Source: Fragilaria radians
Taxonomy: Eukaryota > Bacillariophyta > Fragilariophyceae > Fragilariales > Fragilariaceae
Assembly: GCA_900642245.1 (NCBI GenBank)
Contig: CAAAJI010000024.1
Coordinates: forward strand, 93,313 to 155,807
Length of the DNA stretch: 62,495 nucleotides
Reading direction: 5' to 3'
Under the pieces are notes generated by a model. It ran no database searches. It was not told the origin of the DNA and saw only the letters and a list, made by a program, of their open reading frames with translations. The translations under genes were made by a program, and so were the position numbers. This document shows, one piece after another, positions 10,977 to 22,070 of this stretch (position 1 is the first letter of the stretch; every line of letters begins with the position of its first letter).

Positions 10977-11015
10977 GGGGGGGGGGAAGACGGGAAGACG
11001 GGGGGGGGAAGACGG
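10974..11015 (+). repeat. Poly-G tract and GGGAAGAC short tandem repeat
   Basis: A run of 13 G (10974..10986) is followed by three imperfect copies of AAGACGGG with a second G run. It is very unlike the AT-rich surroundings and abuts the transposon end. G-rich strand asymmetry could allow quadruplex formation. It could also be an assembly or sequencing slippage site. Confidence 0.7.
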
Positions 11016-12522
11016 CAGTCATTCTCTGTATGTATCATTGATATCTCTATTTTGACTGAACTTCAGCATTAAGACCACTACATCTATTGTAAGTTCCCTC
11101 AGAATTGTATTTCGTTATGTGCTGAAGAAGTTTGGCGTGTATCAATGTATGTATCTGCATACAACATTGACAATGACCAAATTTTTTTGTTAATCAACTG
11201 TTTTAGGTCCATAGATTTTTCCAAACAAACAAGTGGAGACTTCTCTCAAGAAACTGCTACGTCTTTAGTGACAAATACTTTTTTGCTGTTTAAATTTTGC
11301 ATCGTCTTGAAAATCAGATGTAATGTGGTTTTTTGCGTCACTGGAAGATTCCATGGATTAATCTAAGCCACTGGTACCATGTTTCATCTTTCTACTGGTA
11401 GCACCTCCATGCTATCTTGAGGCAAATTCCTCATATTATACTTCATTAGTCGCTGCCACGTTTACTTCTCGCCATTCTGGAGCCTTAGCTTGATCCATAT
11501 TCTCTATCCTTCATCCTGATCTCGCTCTACGGCACACTCATCAGCGATGTTGATCTATACAAATACTTTTCTTTGCAGATAGCAGTTAGGAATATATTCT
11601 ACGCTTATGTTCTCAAAGGTTAACACCAAGAGATCATTGTCAAGACGTTTTATGTCGTATTCCTCCAATCTCTAGTTCGGATGACTTTCGAAGTAGGAGA
11701 GAGACTGACTCCTTGACATTTTCCTAAACATATTGGACATGTCTACAGGTACCTTGAGCAACATTAGGCTTTCAATCTCAAAGAATGATATCAGCCATTT
11801 CATCAACACATCAGGGTATCTAATCTTGAAGATACCAAAATTTGGAATACTAGGAATCTATGCTGTCTTGATTATGGGGAACTCAAACTTGATATATTCT
11901 AATTTGACCGCCTCAGAAACTTCTGCCTTTTACACCCTTCAATTTAGAAACAAATGGAACACGGAGATTTCTGCACAGTAGGAGGCAAACGAAAAGTGGA
12001 TTTGACAACCTTACTAATGTCAAGTACTGATCTATTTTCATTCACGATAAGTTTCAAACATACCTAATATTGTACATAAAGCTTTTTGCAAGAGTTTGAA
12101 TATTTCCTCCTACTGTATTTCTCTTGTGAAGGAACGATTTGATTTTTCTAGTAACTTGATCTGAGTTGCTCTCTTAATTGAAGATCAAAATAGAGAGAGA
12201 GAAATCTATGTTCTTCTCAAATAAATACGGTGCACCAAGCACTAAAAACCCCACGCTTTAAAATTCATTTTTCAGAAATTTTACCACATGAAAATGTAGA
12301 GTTAGATCTTTAATGGTAAATTGTTATAGGTTGTTCTCCTCATTAAAGATCAAAACAAAGAATAGCTATCTATGTTCATATTAAATTAGACTGATGCCCC
12401 GAGGAAGAGCTCAACCTTTAAGCCTTCATTTTCCAGGTGAAAGGCTGTACTTGAAGGTAAGAAGTTATTAGATGCAGTTTTCATACTGCGGCTTCTATCA
12501 TGCTGGGAGTGGAATGCGTTTT
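11016..12522. other. Spacer without recognisable gene
   Basis: About 1.5 kb of AT-rich sequence. Two short plus-strand frames (11145..11366 and 11733..11981) have no recognisable family, composition bias or splice partners, and I do not call them genes. Confidence 0.45.
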
Positions 12523-14025
12523 CTATTGAAATACATTTTCGAGTGTAAATTCAGTATCAAAGTGAATCCATTCATCCATATAAGTTTCATCGAAAGATTT
12601 CATCATTCCAAAAGCCTCGGGACTCCAAAGGTCCTGTGCTTTGTGGTCAAAAAGGTCAATAAGCTCAACTTCAGAATTTAAAGCATGAACACCTTTCTCC
12701 GTGCCGATATCAGCATGAATTCTTTCGAGAAACAAATCAGAAGAATCAGTATAAAAGCCGCTAAGATCTTCCATACTTTGTGGATTGCTCTTTGTAAAAC
12801 TTTCGATAGTTTTTAACCGCTCCGAATGTTGGAAACGATTATGCACTCCCAAATCGCTATGTGCCTTTGACCTTGCGTGAATCATGAAATAGGGGCATTC
12901 ATCCTTAGCTGCTTGTTCAGAAACAGGATTGTCTTGTAATATGTTTTTGAATTCGCCATATGATTGTTCTTGTGGTACAATAGCTGAGACATTCCAAAGC
13001 ATGTCTTCATTTTCGCTCAACATCTCAGATTGCTTCCTTTCCATTATATGAAAGGCGCTTTCACTTTGTGCTGCCAGTTCTGCACCACTGAGAGAAGTAG
13101 TAGTTTCAAAATCTTGCTCACTTTTAAAAATCGTATTAGCTTCATCAAGGATTGCGTTATCATTGGATGCTGTGTATGCAATCTCTGTATCGTCAATCCC
13201 TGCAAAGACATCAGATTCATCGCTAGGGGCATCTTCTACAACGAGATCCAAGGACTGGGTCACTTCGAGGCTTTCGCTTGAAGTAATCTCTACTTCAGAG
13301 CAGCAACTAGAATCATACGAGTCGCTGTAGCCTGCGTAAAAATCATCTCGTATTGAATCTTCCGTTCTCCAATGGCAAAAGGGATACGATTCCTCTCGCG
13401 TCTCAATGCGGCTTTTATCATTTAGCGATTGGCAAAATTCTTGTCCTGGCGTACAACTTGAACACAAGTTGTCATGACATTTTAAGAAAAAATCATTGAT
13501 CAAGCCTGTGGAGGTTATGTATAGATCCTGAGGTGAAAAATAGAAATTTCTTTTTCCAGGACTTTGAATCATCTTCCCTATATTTTGGTTATCCTTCCTT
13601 TTCGTGCTTTTGATTTTCATTCCAGCGGTGTCTTCAGAATATTCCCTCACATTTATGTTGTCATACAAAAGAGATTTTGTACCATCCATAAAGCCAACAC
13701 TCTTTTTGCCATGTAAGCTCTTTCGTGGCTTCAATTCAAAGTCGATTCCACAGTCGAATCCTTGCCGACCTTCATCTAACACCGTCGACGAGATTTTCCT
13801 GAAGAAAGATTTAATTGAAGCATCAGACGGTTGGTTAATTGCCTCATGACAGTGATCTCGAGAATCAATCGAATCATCCAATGCATCTACATTGTCCATG
13901 GAATGCAATCTCATATCATTGCATGATACAAGACCTTTCATCCTCGAGAAGTATAACAATGTTGACATTCTGCGGTAGCTTTGACCAATAATTTGTGTAC
14001 CCTGATATAAGGGTAGGGTCCTCAT
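12523..14025 (-). CDS. Hypothetical acidic protein, 500 aa
   Basis: Long uninterrupted minus-strand frame. The first ATG is at 14025; an in-frame TAA lies about 50 bases further upstream, so the start is well bounded unless an unseen exon precedes it. The N-terminal 150 residues are moderately basic (for example KPRKSLHGKKS), whereas the rest is rich in Glu, Asp and Ser, with short aromatic patches toward the C-terminus (DEWIHFDTEFTLENVF). No transmembrane segment, signal peptide or known domain was seen. Length and unbroken frame in an AT-rich region support a real gene. It is isolated between the DNA transposon relic and a gene-poor spacer. Function unknown. Confidence 0.7.
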   Translation of the reverse strand: MRTLPLYQGTQIIGQSYRRMSTLLYFSRMKGLVSCNDMRLHSMDNVDALDDSIDSRDHCHEAINQPSDASIKSFFRKISSTVLDEGRQGFDCGIDFELKPRKSLHGKKSVGFMDGTKSLLYDNINVREYSEDTAGMKIKSTKRKDNQNIGKMIQSPGKRNFYFSPQDLYITSTGLINDFFLKCHDNLCSSCTPGQEFCQSLNDKSRIETREESYPFCHWRTEDSIRDDFYAGYSDSYDSSCCSEVEITSSESLEVTQSLDLVVEDAPSDESDVFAGIDDTEIAYTASNDNAILDEANTIFKSEQDFETTTSLSGAELAAQSESAFHIMERKQSEMLSENEDMLWNVSAIVPQEQSYGEFKNILQDNPVSEQAAKDECPYFMIHARSKAHSDLGVHNRFQHSERLKTIESFTKSNPQSMEDLSGFYTDSSDLFLERIHADIGTEKGVHALNSEVELIDLFDHKAQDLWSPEAFGMMKSFDETYMDEWIHFDTEFTLENVFQ

Positions 14026-17000
14026 TTTTCGCAACAACGCACCCCCATCATGTGTAAGGAGGGCAACTGTGACTTAAACTCCAGAATTTTTTAAAAAATC
14101 GCAAGGTATGTAGTTAAAAAATAACAAGAAAATATTTATATAGAGTGATAAGCCCTTTATTTAATGCGTTGAGCTTTTTCCCTCGTTTGGCGTTGAGTCT
14201 AACTCTGTGATGGGGGAATGTAAATCGCACCAAAAGCAAAAACCATACGACTTGCATAGTCTCACAAATCAATGACAAACTACTTAAGGAGGCGTGTGGC
14301 ATCAGCACAGCCAAACCACTTCGAATATCGTATTACTTGAAACGAAGGAAATGGGTTAGCGTACAAAAGCATCAAATTAGAAGTAATCTAAAAAACAGTT
14401 TTTGCATAGACTTCGCACATTTCATAGAGTTTTGTATAAAACTAAGTGATTCAAATAAACGAGATAAATGAAGTATATTTCTTTATAGGCAAAGAATTTT
14501 TCATTCACCCAAGTGAGTAAAAAGAAAGATAAAAAGCTATCGGTTGCAAGCGTAAATACAGAATTCATAATCTCTACACTTACTATCATTAACAAAATTG
14601 GAAGAAAAATCTGTTTCACCATTGTTCCATACTTGTTTGTCATAGTTTACGTGGGATATTATTCTTCGTAACAAATACGTTTTTCACCTTTTCAGGCAAA
14701 CATGAAATAAAGTTATTGGCCTTCCATTATCGACACCACAGCAAGGGTACATTCCGGATTATTGAATTATAAAGGACGTGCCCTTTGTAAACAAATGGAC
14801 TATTCCCTATATAACACCGTTAAGGAGCATTGAAGTATTAAGTGGTTTCTCAGAGGTAGTAAGGGTAATCGTTTATTCTTTTTCGAGGTGAGACATGGCA
14901 GACTTTGTTTTGTAATCTCTGACAGCAACCACTTGATTTCTGAATTCTATTTCCCCTCAATCTGTAACAGTTTCTTATCTTTAAGTCGTTCTGTTTGGTT
15001 GCATCCTTTTCCTACGGGCAAAGAAGCCTAAGCTGCTTGGCAATATTGAATGAAAGAAACAGGAAATAAGTCTATAGAAAACAAAGACCAGGATTCATTA
15101 GCCCTAAACTCTTAAATTTTTGCGTAATGATGTAACCAACTGAAAGAAATCAAAACGTGACTTAATCAAATTGTAGCCAAAAGGAAAGCACAAGCAAATG
15201 TAAATCGATACCATCAAAGTATTTTTGCTCCCTATCTCTTGGCATCTCCTTAGAATGAAAGACAAAAAGATATACTTAAAAGCTTAGTCTTTACTCAATG
15301 GAACAAATTCGGATTTTTGAACAATCATTTCATAATCATATTCGGATTTCTCGGAATTGTCGTTTGAAGATCAGATTTGGGAAATTCCAAAAGGTCATTG
15401 AGAATTTGAAAAGGAAAAACTTTTGCGTCGCCACAGACTGAATAATCATACAGTAAATATAAAGGAAGCAATTTGTCTGGGCTGAAGAATGTGCCGTGCA
15501 GTATTTGCCAATTTCTATTAAATATGACTCTGCAACAAGTCCATCAGTAATGAGTTTGTCCTGTAGCTCAACATTCAACTATATTTGCTTCATACTCTCA
15601 TCTTGCTGGGTGCGGCAACATCTTACGCAAGAGAGATGGAAGCATACAGGATTTCTTTTTCCATAGAATAAAGATGATGCCATAAAAATCTATTTTTTGA
15701 GCGAAGTTATTGGACTTTTTCGTATGATAAAAAATGATTCATATTTTCAACTCTTTCCCAGGGATCCAGCTGATTTGAGGTTAGAGGTTCAGGTCAGGCT
15801 AATATCACGGATCTTCTTTTGCACTTTTACTTCTAGTGCCTGCTATTCTTTTAGTTTGCAATAAGGATCCCTCTGATGTCACTAGTAAATTTATGTATAG
15901 GCTCATGTTTACACCATTGTAAAAGTTGCTGAGCGTGGTAGTGTGTTAGGGCTCAAAGAGACTTGCCTTAAAACCATGTCTGTGCTTGAGCTGACATTTC
16001 CTGTTTCCCATTTATCTCCTTCCAACCCAGTTTCTTCTTTTTGGCTGGTCCTTAATTTGGAAAGTGTTTATGGAAATCTCTAGCGTAAAAGTCTATTATA
16101 GTTGTACTTCAGGATTCACAGACTTTAATTGTTTTCTTCCCATGTTTCAGTGCAATTGTTAACTTCACTTCTTAGCTACTCAGGTTGCGATTATCTTCTA
16201 CCGATTTCAAGTTCAATTGTCAATTGTACGTCTTGAAAACTCAGGATTCAGTTATTTTGTATGAATTTTAAAGCTTAAAGGCTGTATTTGGAGTTTCTGT
16301 ATTTGCAAATTGTTTTACTTATCCATCATTAAATTGAATTCTAATATCACTTGGTCCAAATCTTCATTTCTGCTTGGCATCCATTCAAGATAGACAGAGT
16401 GTAATCTCATTTATGAATACCAATGTCTTATCCTGAATCTCACGTTTTTCAAGTTTAAATTTATCTCACTACTTCTAATTTCAGTGCCATCCTTATACTC
16501 ATGTGTTCACAAACAAAAAGGTAAGTCTCCCCACAACCCAAGGGAAATTGAACAAAGAAAAAGAGAGTCATGCAGATTCAAGAAAAAACTGCCCGGCAGT
16601 TTTTCCAAAAGATCACTCATTGCAAAGGAATCGAAGATTTACAGATCATTGTCTTCTGTGGAAAAGCCTTAGTTAGAGACATTCAATAGTCCGATCTTGG
16701 AGGTACTATGGTCATAAAAGTCATGAAGATAGCGATAGGAGTAAGAGTAAACTGTCTCTCACACTTATCCCGAGGAATTGAGGGTTAATTTAATGCAATA
16801 AATTTAAGTGAAAGTTCTAAGTCATTGATCATCTCTAAGAATTTTTGAAACATGAAGAACATGATCCATAGTCTCATCTGGATCTGCATGATGTTAGCAT
16901 TTCTTCTCTCTCAAGGATCTACCTGACTCGTGTTTCCAAGGCACCATTGCAAAAGTCTTACGTTTAGGAAATATTTTAGAACTGGATTGAAGATGATGAT

Positions 17001-18978
17001 AGATCATAGCAGTTAGTTCCATCTACTACTAATGAGGAAACAAACATTTTAAATGAAGAAAACATAATAATATGAAGATTCCATGTCACAAGAGTCATTT
17101 ATTGTATCAATAATCAGTACCACATATCAGAAGCATACTTCATGCACTGGTAAAATATCTACACCAAGTGTCCTTCCACAAGATACTAAGACTTCATAGT
17201 ATCAGAGAAATCCAAGTCGCATGACTTCTACCCTTAAAATCTTAAACATGTGTTCTTACTGAAACACAATTTGGAGGAATACCGAAATAATGCAAAGCAA
17301 AACTGTGAAGAAGATCAAGACTATAGATCTAAATTGGAACATCCATAGCAAGAGCACCCTTGCACTTTCATGAAAATGATTATGGGAAGAGCGCATGCAA
17401 CTTCAATGCTAACGATTTAAGACGTCTAGTTTATACGTCATGAGTCATTTTGGATGGACCCTTTAGAAAAAGTTGAAGGTCGCTACGGACAAATCAATAC
17501 AGGCAATGGACTTGATACAGATTTTCAGGAAGACTACTGAGAAAAACGAGCTGACTATTATAGTGAAGTATCATTTGCTTCTTGGATCAAGTAGTACGCA
17601 CGTACTTTGTATGGCGCATCACTTAGCTCATGTCAGAGTGACGTAGCACGCAGGATATTGATGAAAAATAGAATGAACAAGATGGTATTCAGTCATGATG
17701 TCAATTAGTTATGCAAAAAGAAGCAGAAGGTAACCAAAATGACAGAAATGAAAAGCTTGAGAATTTCATTACAATTTTCCATCTTCATGATTAGGGTGGA
17801 TTAGTTAAATGTATTCAAGACTATGAAGATGCCTTCACGGAATTTTCTTCATATGGGACATAGGAATTGGAATGATGAATCTCAGAACTTTTAGCTAGCC
17901 CAACAGGTTTTTGAAAGCGTCAGTTAGTGACAAGTCTTTTACAGAGAAGTACAATTTCCTTGCAGCATTGTATACAATGAGAGTACATATGCCCAAAAAT
18001 GAAAAAGGCATTGTCTACATGTTGCATAAACCAATTTTGCGGACTGTCTGAATACAGCTAAACAAAAAGGTTAAATCTTGGACAAAATTCACCCTCTTAC
18101 CCTTTTGGCCAATTGAAATATACCCTTTTCGGCCCTCCAGATTTTGCTATTTGCTGTTCTTTCTTCTCTCTATACCTCCAAACGTCCCCACTAGATTGTC
18201 AAAACAGTCAAAGAAGGCTGTGGGAAAGTTTTCTGCTGATTTGAATACGTGAAAGAAGGAGGTGCTGCCTCGAGATTCACCCAAAAAGGCCGTTGGTGTC
18301 ATAGGTGATATTGGCTCTACTGAGGTGTATAGCAACAAGTTTCTTCAACTTCTTAACATTCAAATCCTCCTTCAAAGAAATGTAGGGAAAAGAAAGGTTT
18401 CAACAACATTTGCATGAATTCTTCAAGAGGGCAGGCTATCTCCAACAATGATTATGCAGATGAAAAGGTCACCTATGTTGTCCCTTCTGGTGGTGTTGAT
18501 GATAAAGTTGATAACAAAGCAGATATGGATGACAAGAACAATGCATTTCTTGAGGATGTAAAACAAGAGAATATATCTATGAATTATAAATCTATGAATT
18601 AAGTTGTATTGCAAGTACTTTCGTGAGTGTCAGTGAAGACCCATCACTGGAGTTTGTCAGAAGACCCAAGCTTTCTTTGGCCGTGTTTGTGAAGTTGATC
18701 ACTGCAAAATGTCTCCAAATCATTTAAGAGAGTCCTAAATGTTCTCTCCTAGTAAGTTAATCCAGTCTGACCTGCTGGACTCTTAGCTTATTTCTCATTT
18801 TTGGCATTATCTTGTATTTGGTGACGCTGAATCTATAGTTTTGCCGTCTGTATTTGCGATATTTGAAAGACTTATCATATTTAAGTATATCTGACAATCA
18901 ATCTAAGCACAAACTCTCAATAGTCTGCCTTTTCTGCTGATTCCATGATATATAGTGAATACTTATTTATCCCAGTAA
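14026..18978. other. Long gene-poor spacer with degraded coding-like patches
   Basis: About 5 kb in which no ORF exceeds about 80 codons. Patches read briefly like protein: 16484..16672 (plus, Lys/Arg/Ser-rich) and 18414..18602 (plus, Asp/Lys-rich, ending in two copies of TCTATGAATTA). At 18180-18390 short frames such as KQSKKAVGKFSADLN and KKAVGVIGDIGSTE are interrupted by stops. These look like decayed elements or a pseudogene, but I cannot name them. Confidence 0.4.
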
Positions 18979-19255
18979 CTATTTTAATCTGCTGCTGCAG
19001 TGTGGAATTTCTGACCTGTCTTCGCCATGTACTTCATTTTGAGGGTAGGCATACTCTCTCTGAAAGAAAGATTCGTTGCTAGTGCCAAGCTTCCATTTCC
19101 AAGCCCTTATTGCAGACCATAGAAAATCTCCTACTATCTGGTTATCTATCAACGCAAAAATAGTTAACTGGATGTTTAGTAACCCTTGTTCAGTATACAT
19201 GTCTATCAATCCCATCCCTCCTAGATCTGGGCTCCATAAACAATGTTCAATGCCA
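18979..19255 (-). mobile_element. Relic of a non-LTR (LINE/jockey-like) reverse transcriptase, C-terminal part
   Basis: The minus-strand frame reads SPDLGGMGLIDMYTEQG, then LLNIQLTIFALIDNQIVGD and LWSAIRAWKWKLGTS. This pattern (GGxGxxDxYxEQGxxxIQ... then a short spacer, then a hydrophobic helix with W) is what I know from the region behind the reverse transcriptase core in LINE-type elements of algae and protists. A stop truncates it at 18979. The catalytic core was not found. It may be the source of other debris in this gene-poor stretch. Confidence 0.4.
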
Positions 19256-20360
19256 ATAGTTTAGAAATACTGAGTCTCTGAAGAGGCTTATGTTTACTCA
19301 TTTTTGATATATCCTGAATCTTTGGTTGACTCAAGAAAGACCTTTAAAAATATGTATTACTGTGGGGGCGTACATATTTTTTTCTGATAGATTATTGGGT
19401 TATAGTATATGGATAAAACAAGTCTCTTCACGGAAAAGCATTAACGGAAAAATAGGAATTTTTGAGAGAAGACAATGCGCTCTTTGATCTTCCTATTTTC
19501 CACCTCACATGACTCAGTGATCACAAAGGATGTTGAAATATTGAATCATACTGTGGCTCCTCGTTCATGACATGACACACTGATTCGTAATGCTAGTTTC
19601 AGTAAAACAATGATCAATTTACAGCCACAATAATCTGATGTCAATTTCACTTCAGTGATACAGACTGAAGCAAAGTTCACGGGTCCTTCATGTCAATAAC
19701 GGTTCCAATTCACCGTATACTTAAAAATTTCTTGACAAAGATTCAGTTACATTTGGGCCACTATTGATGTTCAAATGCTCTTAGTGCAGAATGTTTCTAC
19801 AATCGAGTTTTCTTTTCAAATTTAACACAGAGTTGGACTATAAAAAGATTCCAGAGAGTTCAAGTTGTGGTTACAAATTTTACCAAGATTTGGTGTGCTT
19901 GTTTAGGAATATGTCTTTCATCTACGAACATGTATTTATTACCACCAAATTTGGCTAATTAAATATTGCATGTAAGTATACACATTTGCTAGCGGGCGCT
20001 ACTTTCCTTGACCAGATGTGATAAAGCATAACGTATTGTAGTTTCTTTATGTGCTAGTTTTAGGTGCATTTGATGTCGCCAGTATAAGCTGATATAATTT
20101 TCACACACTCACATTTTGTAGGATTCAGCCCTGGGAAATTACACGCCTTCATTTCTTCATCAAGGTACAATAATTAGGTGTATTTACAAGGATCCTAGTG
20201 ACGTTACGCGCACCGACTCATTGTTGTTTCAGTTGGACACGATCAAATTCATGGGTACTTCATCAATTAGTGATATCAAGTATAAATTTTTCTTGTTCTG
20301 AACTTAAATGAAGCACTTGTATGGCCAAGTAAAACTTCTCCAAATTTTAAATTCCATTTA
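19256..20360. other. Spacer downstream of the glycosyltransferase gene
   Basis: About 1.1 kb, AT-rich, no coding frame I can support. The right end should contain the 3' UTR of the minus-strand glycosyltransferase. Confidence 0.5.
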
Positions 20361-22070
20361 CTACCAAAATGACAAACCAGATGCATCCATCTTAGGACTT
20401 CCATGACATGGAATAATACTGGGCTTATCGCTGAAGTGACATACTACTGACGGCGTATCGGCACAACAAGATCTATGCAGATCTTTACCTTGACTCTTTA
20501 AGGTGGAATATAGCAGTGGGCCAGTTTTGCATTCATCTCGGACCTGCCACATACCCATTTGTTCCATAAATTTTAATTTATTGCTCCTACTTTCTGTCCA
20601 GCACATGTGAAAAATCATTGGTATAACCTCACCGGCGACAATTTTTTTCATGGCAGCTCGATCGCGATGGAAATGATATCCATTGGGAAAGTTGGGATCG
20701 CCTGACATAGTTTTTACCTGTAGACCGAAAAGCATGGCATGTTCACTTACAACGGTAGTCATTACTTGCTGATGTGACGCTGATCGGTCAACTTGATCTC
20801 CTAAGTATACTAGATTGGTTAGCATATACCTAGTACGGCGATTCAGGCGAACATAGTAAAACCCAGTGTTTCCAGCGTAAGGAGAGAATCGAACAGTCCG
20901 AGCACCATCATCCTGGAAAATGATGTCGAAGTCTTTGTAATGGCTTTGGAAAAAGTCGAGTGGATTTTTGTTCCATATAATGTCGACATCTTGAAATAGA
21001 ACATCGTAACCTAGCTGGGCAACTAAATGAACAGCTACCACTTTTACAAACATGATATCACCAAACACTTCATCGCCATAGTAACTTGCTTCTTCGCTTG
21101 GTACCGATTTAAACATATTTTCGTTGTAGAAGGCGTGCATCCCAATCGCTGTGACTATATCATAAGTTTCCTTGTCTGTGCAAAATACAAGGACTCTGCT
21201 TATATCTAAACCCTTGGCACGTGCATTGCAACAAAAATTGAAAAGTAAGTCAGCCTGCCCTAAATTGCAAATCATAACAATTACCGCAGGTCGAGTCATG
21301 CCATCATTTGCCACGTAAGTTGGCTCAACACCAGTAATCTCTTGGAGGATAGGCTTCAATGCATTTCTAAGACGTGTGATAGCGGAAAAATATTTGATAA
21401 TTTGTTTCCAATTTCGTTCTTGTGATCTTGTCGGAGGAGGGGGCATTTCGTCCAGGCCATCGGATCGAACTCCACGCCCCACTCTTCGTAAGTCGAAGGA
21501 AGTGCCATTGACAGGTTTTCCATAAACATTACGCATCCATCGCAAGACATGATACGATTCGTATTCCCCTGCCAATGCTAGGCATTGCTTTAGACCTGAG
21601 AAGGGTCTTATCGCTACAACATTCAAAGACTGACAATTGCTCATCGCGTCTTCCACAGACAATACAGGTATTGGTCCATCAAATGAGGTTTGATTGGTAA
21701 ACTTTGACGGCGTTGCTTTTGCTCTTTGATATAGAATCAAGACTTGAGAGTTTCTAGGTTTGATTTTGGTAGTACGGGCATAACCTATATCAAAGCGGTC
21801 TAAGAAATCAAATTTGTCTACTAACGCGGCACCTGTAAATATATCCGAGATAGGAGAGGGAAAACGAGGCTGCAATCTCCGATACGTATTCTTGTCCTTA
21901 GCTTTCGAGCTTACGTCATGCTCCTTTTGTGTTAAATCACCTTTTCTGGATGTCACTGCACTCATGCCAATCAAAAAGCCTGCATAGAATGATACAGTGG
22001 CAACAACAAATGTCCAGAGAAAAAAGAAAAATGAAGGACCTCTCTTTGTCTTCGAACCCAAAGAAGACAT
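20361..22070 (-). CDS. Type II membrane glycosyltransferase, nucleotide-diphospho-sugar transferase (GT77-like)
   Basis: 569 aa, single exon, ATG at 22070. Residues 12-36 are a single N-terminal hydrophobic segment after a short basic tail, the topology of a Golgi type II enzyme. The lumenal domain (about 260-540) fits the Nucleotid_trans family (PF03407): a Rossmann-like start (AVIVMICNLGQADLLFNF), then QLGYDVLFQDVDIIWNKNP with the metal/sugar-nucleotide-binding DVD at 361-363, then FDIIFQDDGAR and NTGFYYVRLNRRT, ending with a conserved HMCWTESRSNKL segment. Such enzymes add arabinose, xylose or galactose to proteins or polysaccharides in plants and algae; the substrate here cannot be told. 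Four Cys near the C-terminus may form disulphides. Confidence 0.82.
   Translation of the reverse strand: MSSLGSKTKRGPSFFFFLWTFVVATVSFYAGFLIGMSAVTSRKGDLTQKEHDVSSKAKDKNTYRRLQPRFPSPISDIFTGAALVDKFDFLDRFDIGYARTTKIKPRNSQVLILYQRAKATPSKFTNQTSFDGPIPVLSVEDAMSNCQSLNVVAIRPFSGLKQCLALAGEYESYHVLRWMRNVYGKPVNGTSFDLRRVGRGVRSDGLDEMPPPPTRSQERNWKQIIKYFSAITRLRNALKPILQEITGVEPTYVANDGMTRPAVIVMICNLGQADLLFNFCCNARAKGLDISRVLVFCTDKETYDIVTAIGMHAFYNENMFKSVPSEEASYYGDEVFGDIMFVKVVAVHLVAQLGYDVLFQDVDIIWNKNPLDFFQSHYKDFDIIFQDDGARTVRFSPYAGNTGFYYVRLNRRTRYMLTNLVYLGDQVDRSASHQQVMTTVVSEHAMLFGLQVKTMSGDPNFPNGYHFHRDRAAMKKIVAGEVIPMIFHMCWTESRSNKLKFMEQMGMWQVRDECKTGPLLYSTLKSQGKDLHRSCCADTPSVVCHFSDKPSIIPCHGSPKMDASGLSFW

Larger units (their letters stand above)
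9992..10986 (-). mobile_element. Degenerate pogo/CENP-B-like DNA transposon with terminal and subterminal repeats
   Basis: The unit is bounded on the left by CCACCGAATATAACG (from 9992) and on the right by TTATATTCGG (10965..10974), which are inverted copies of the core CCGAATATAA. Just inside lie extra copies of AATATAACAC: two on the left (about 10059 and 10102), a shortened TATAACAC (about 10079), and one on the right (about 10893). The minus-strand interior contains a decayed transposase DNA-binding region (separate entry). The size (about 1 kb), stops and lack of a DDE domain indicate a non-autonomous or dead copy. Target-site duplication is not clear. Confidence 0.5.

Noticed and set aside
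10974..11015. G-rich repeat as telomere or CRISPR array
   Set aside because: Units are too few and irregular, no spacers, and it lies inside a chromosome arm context.
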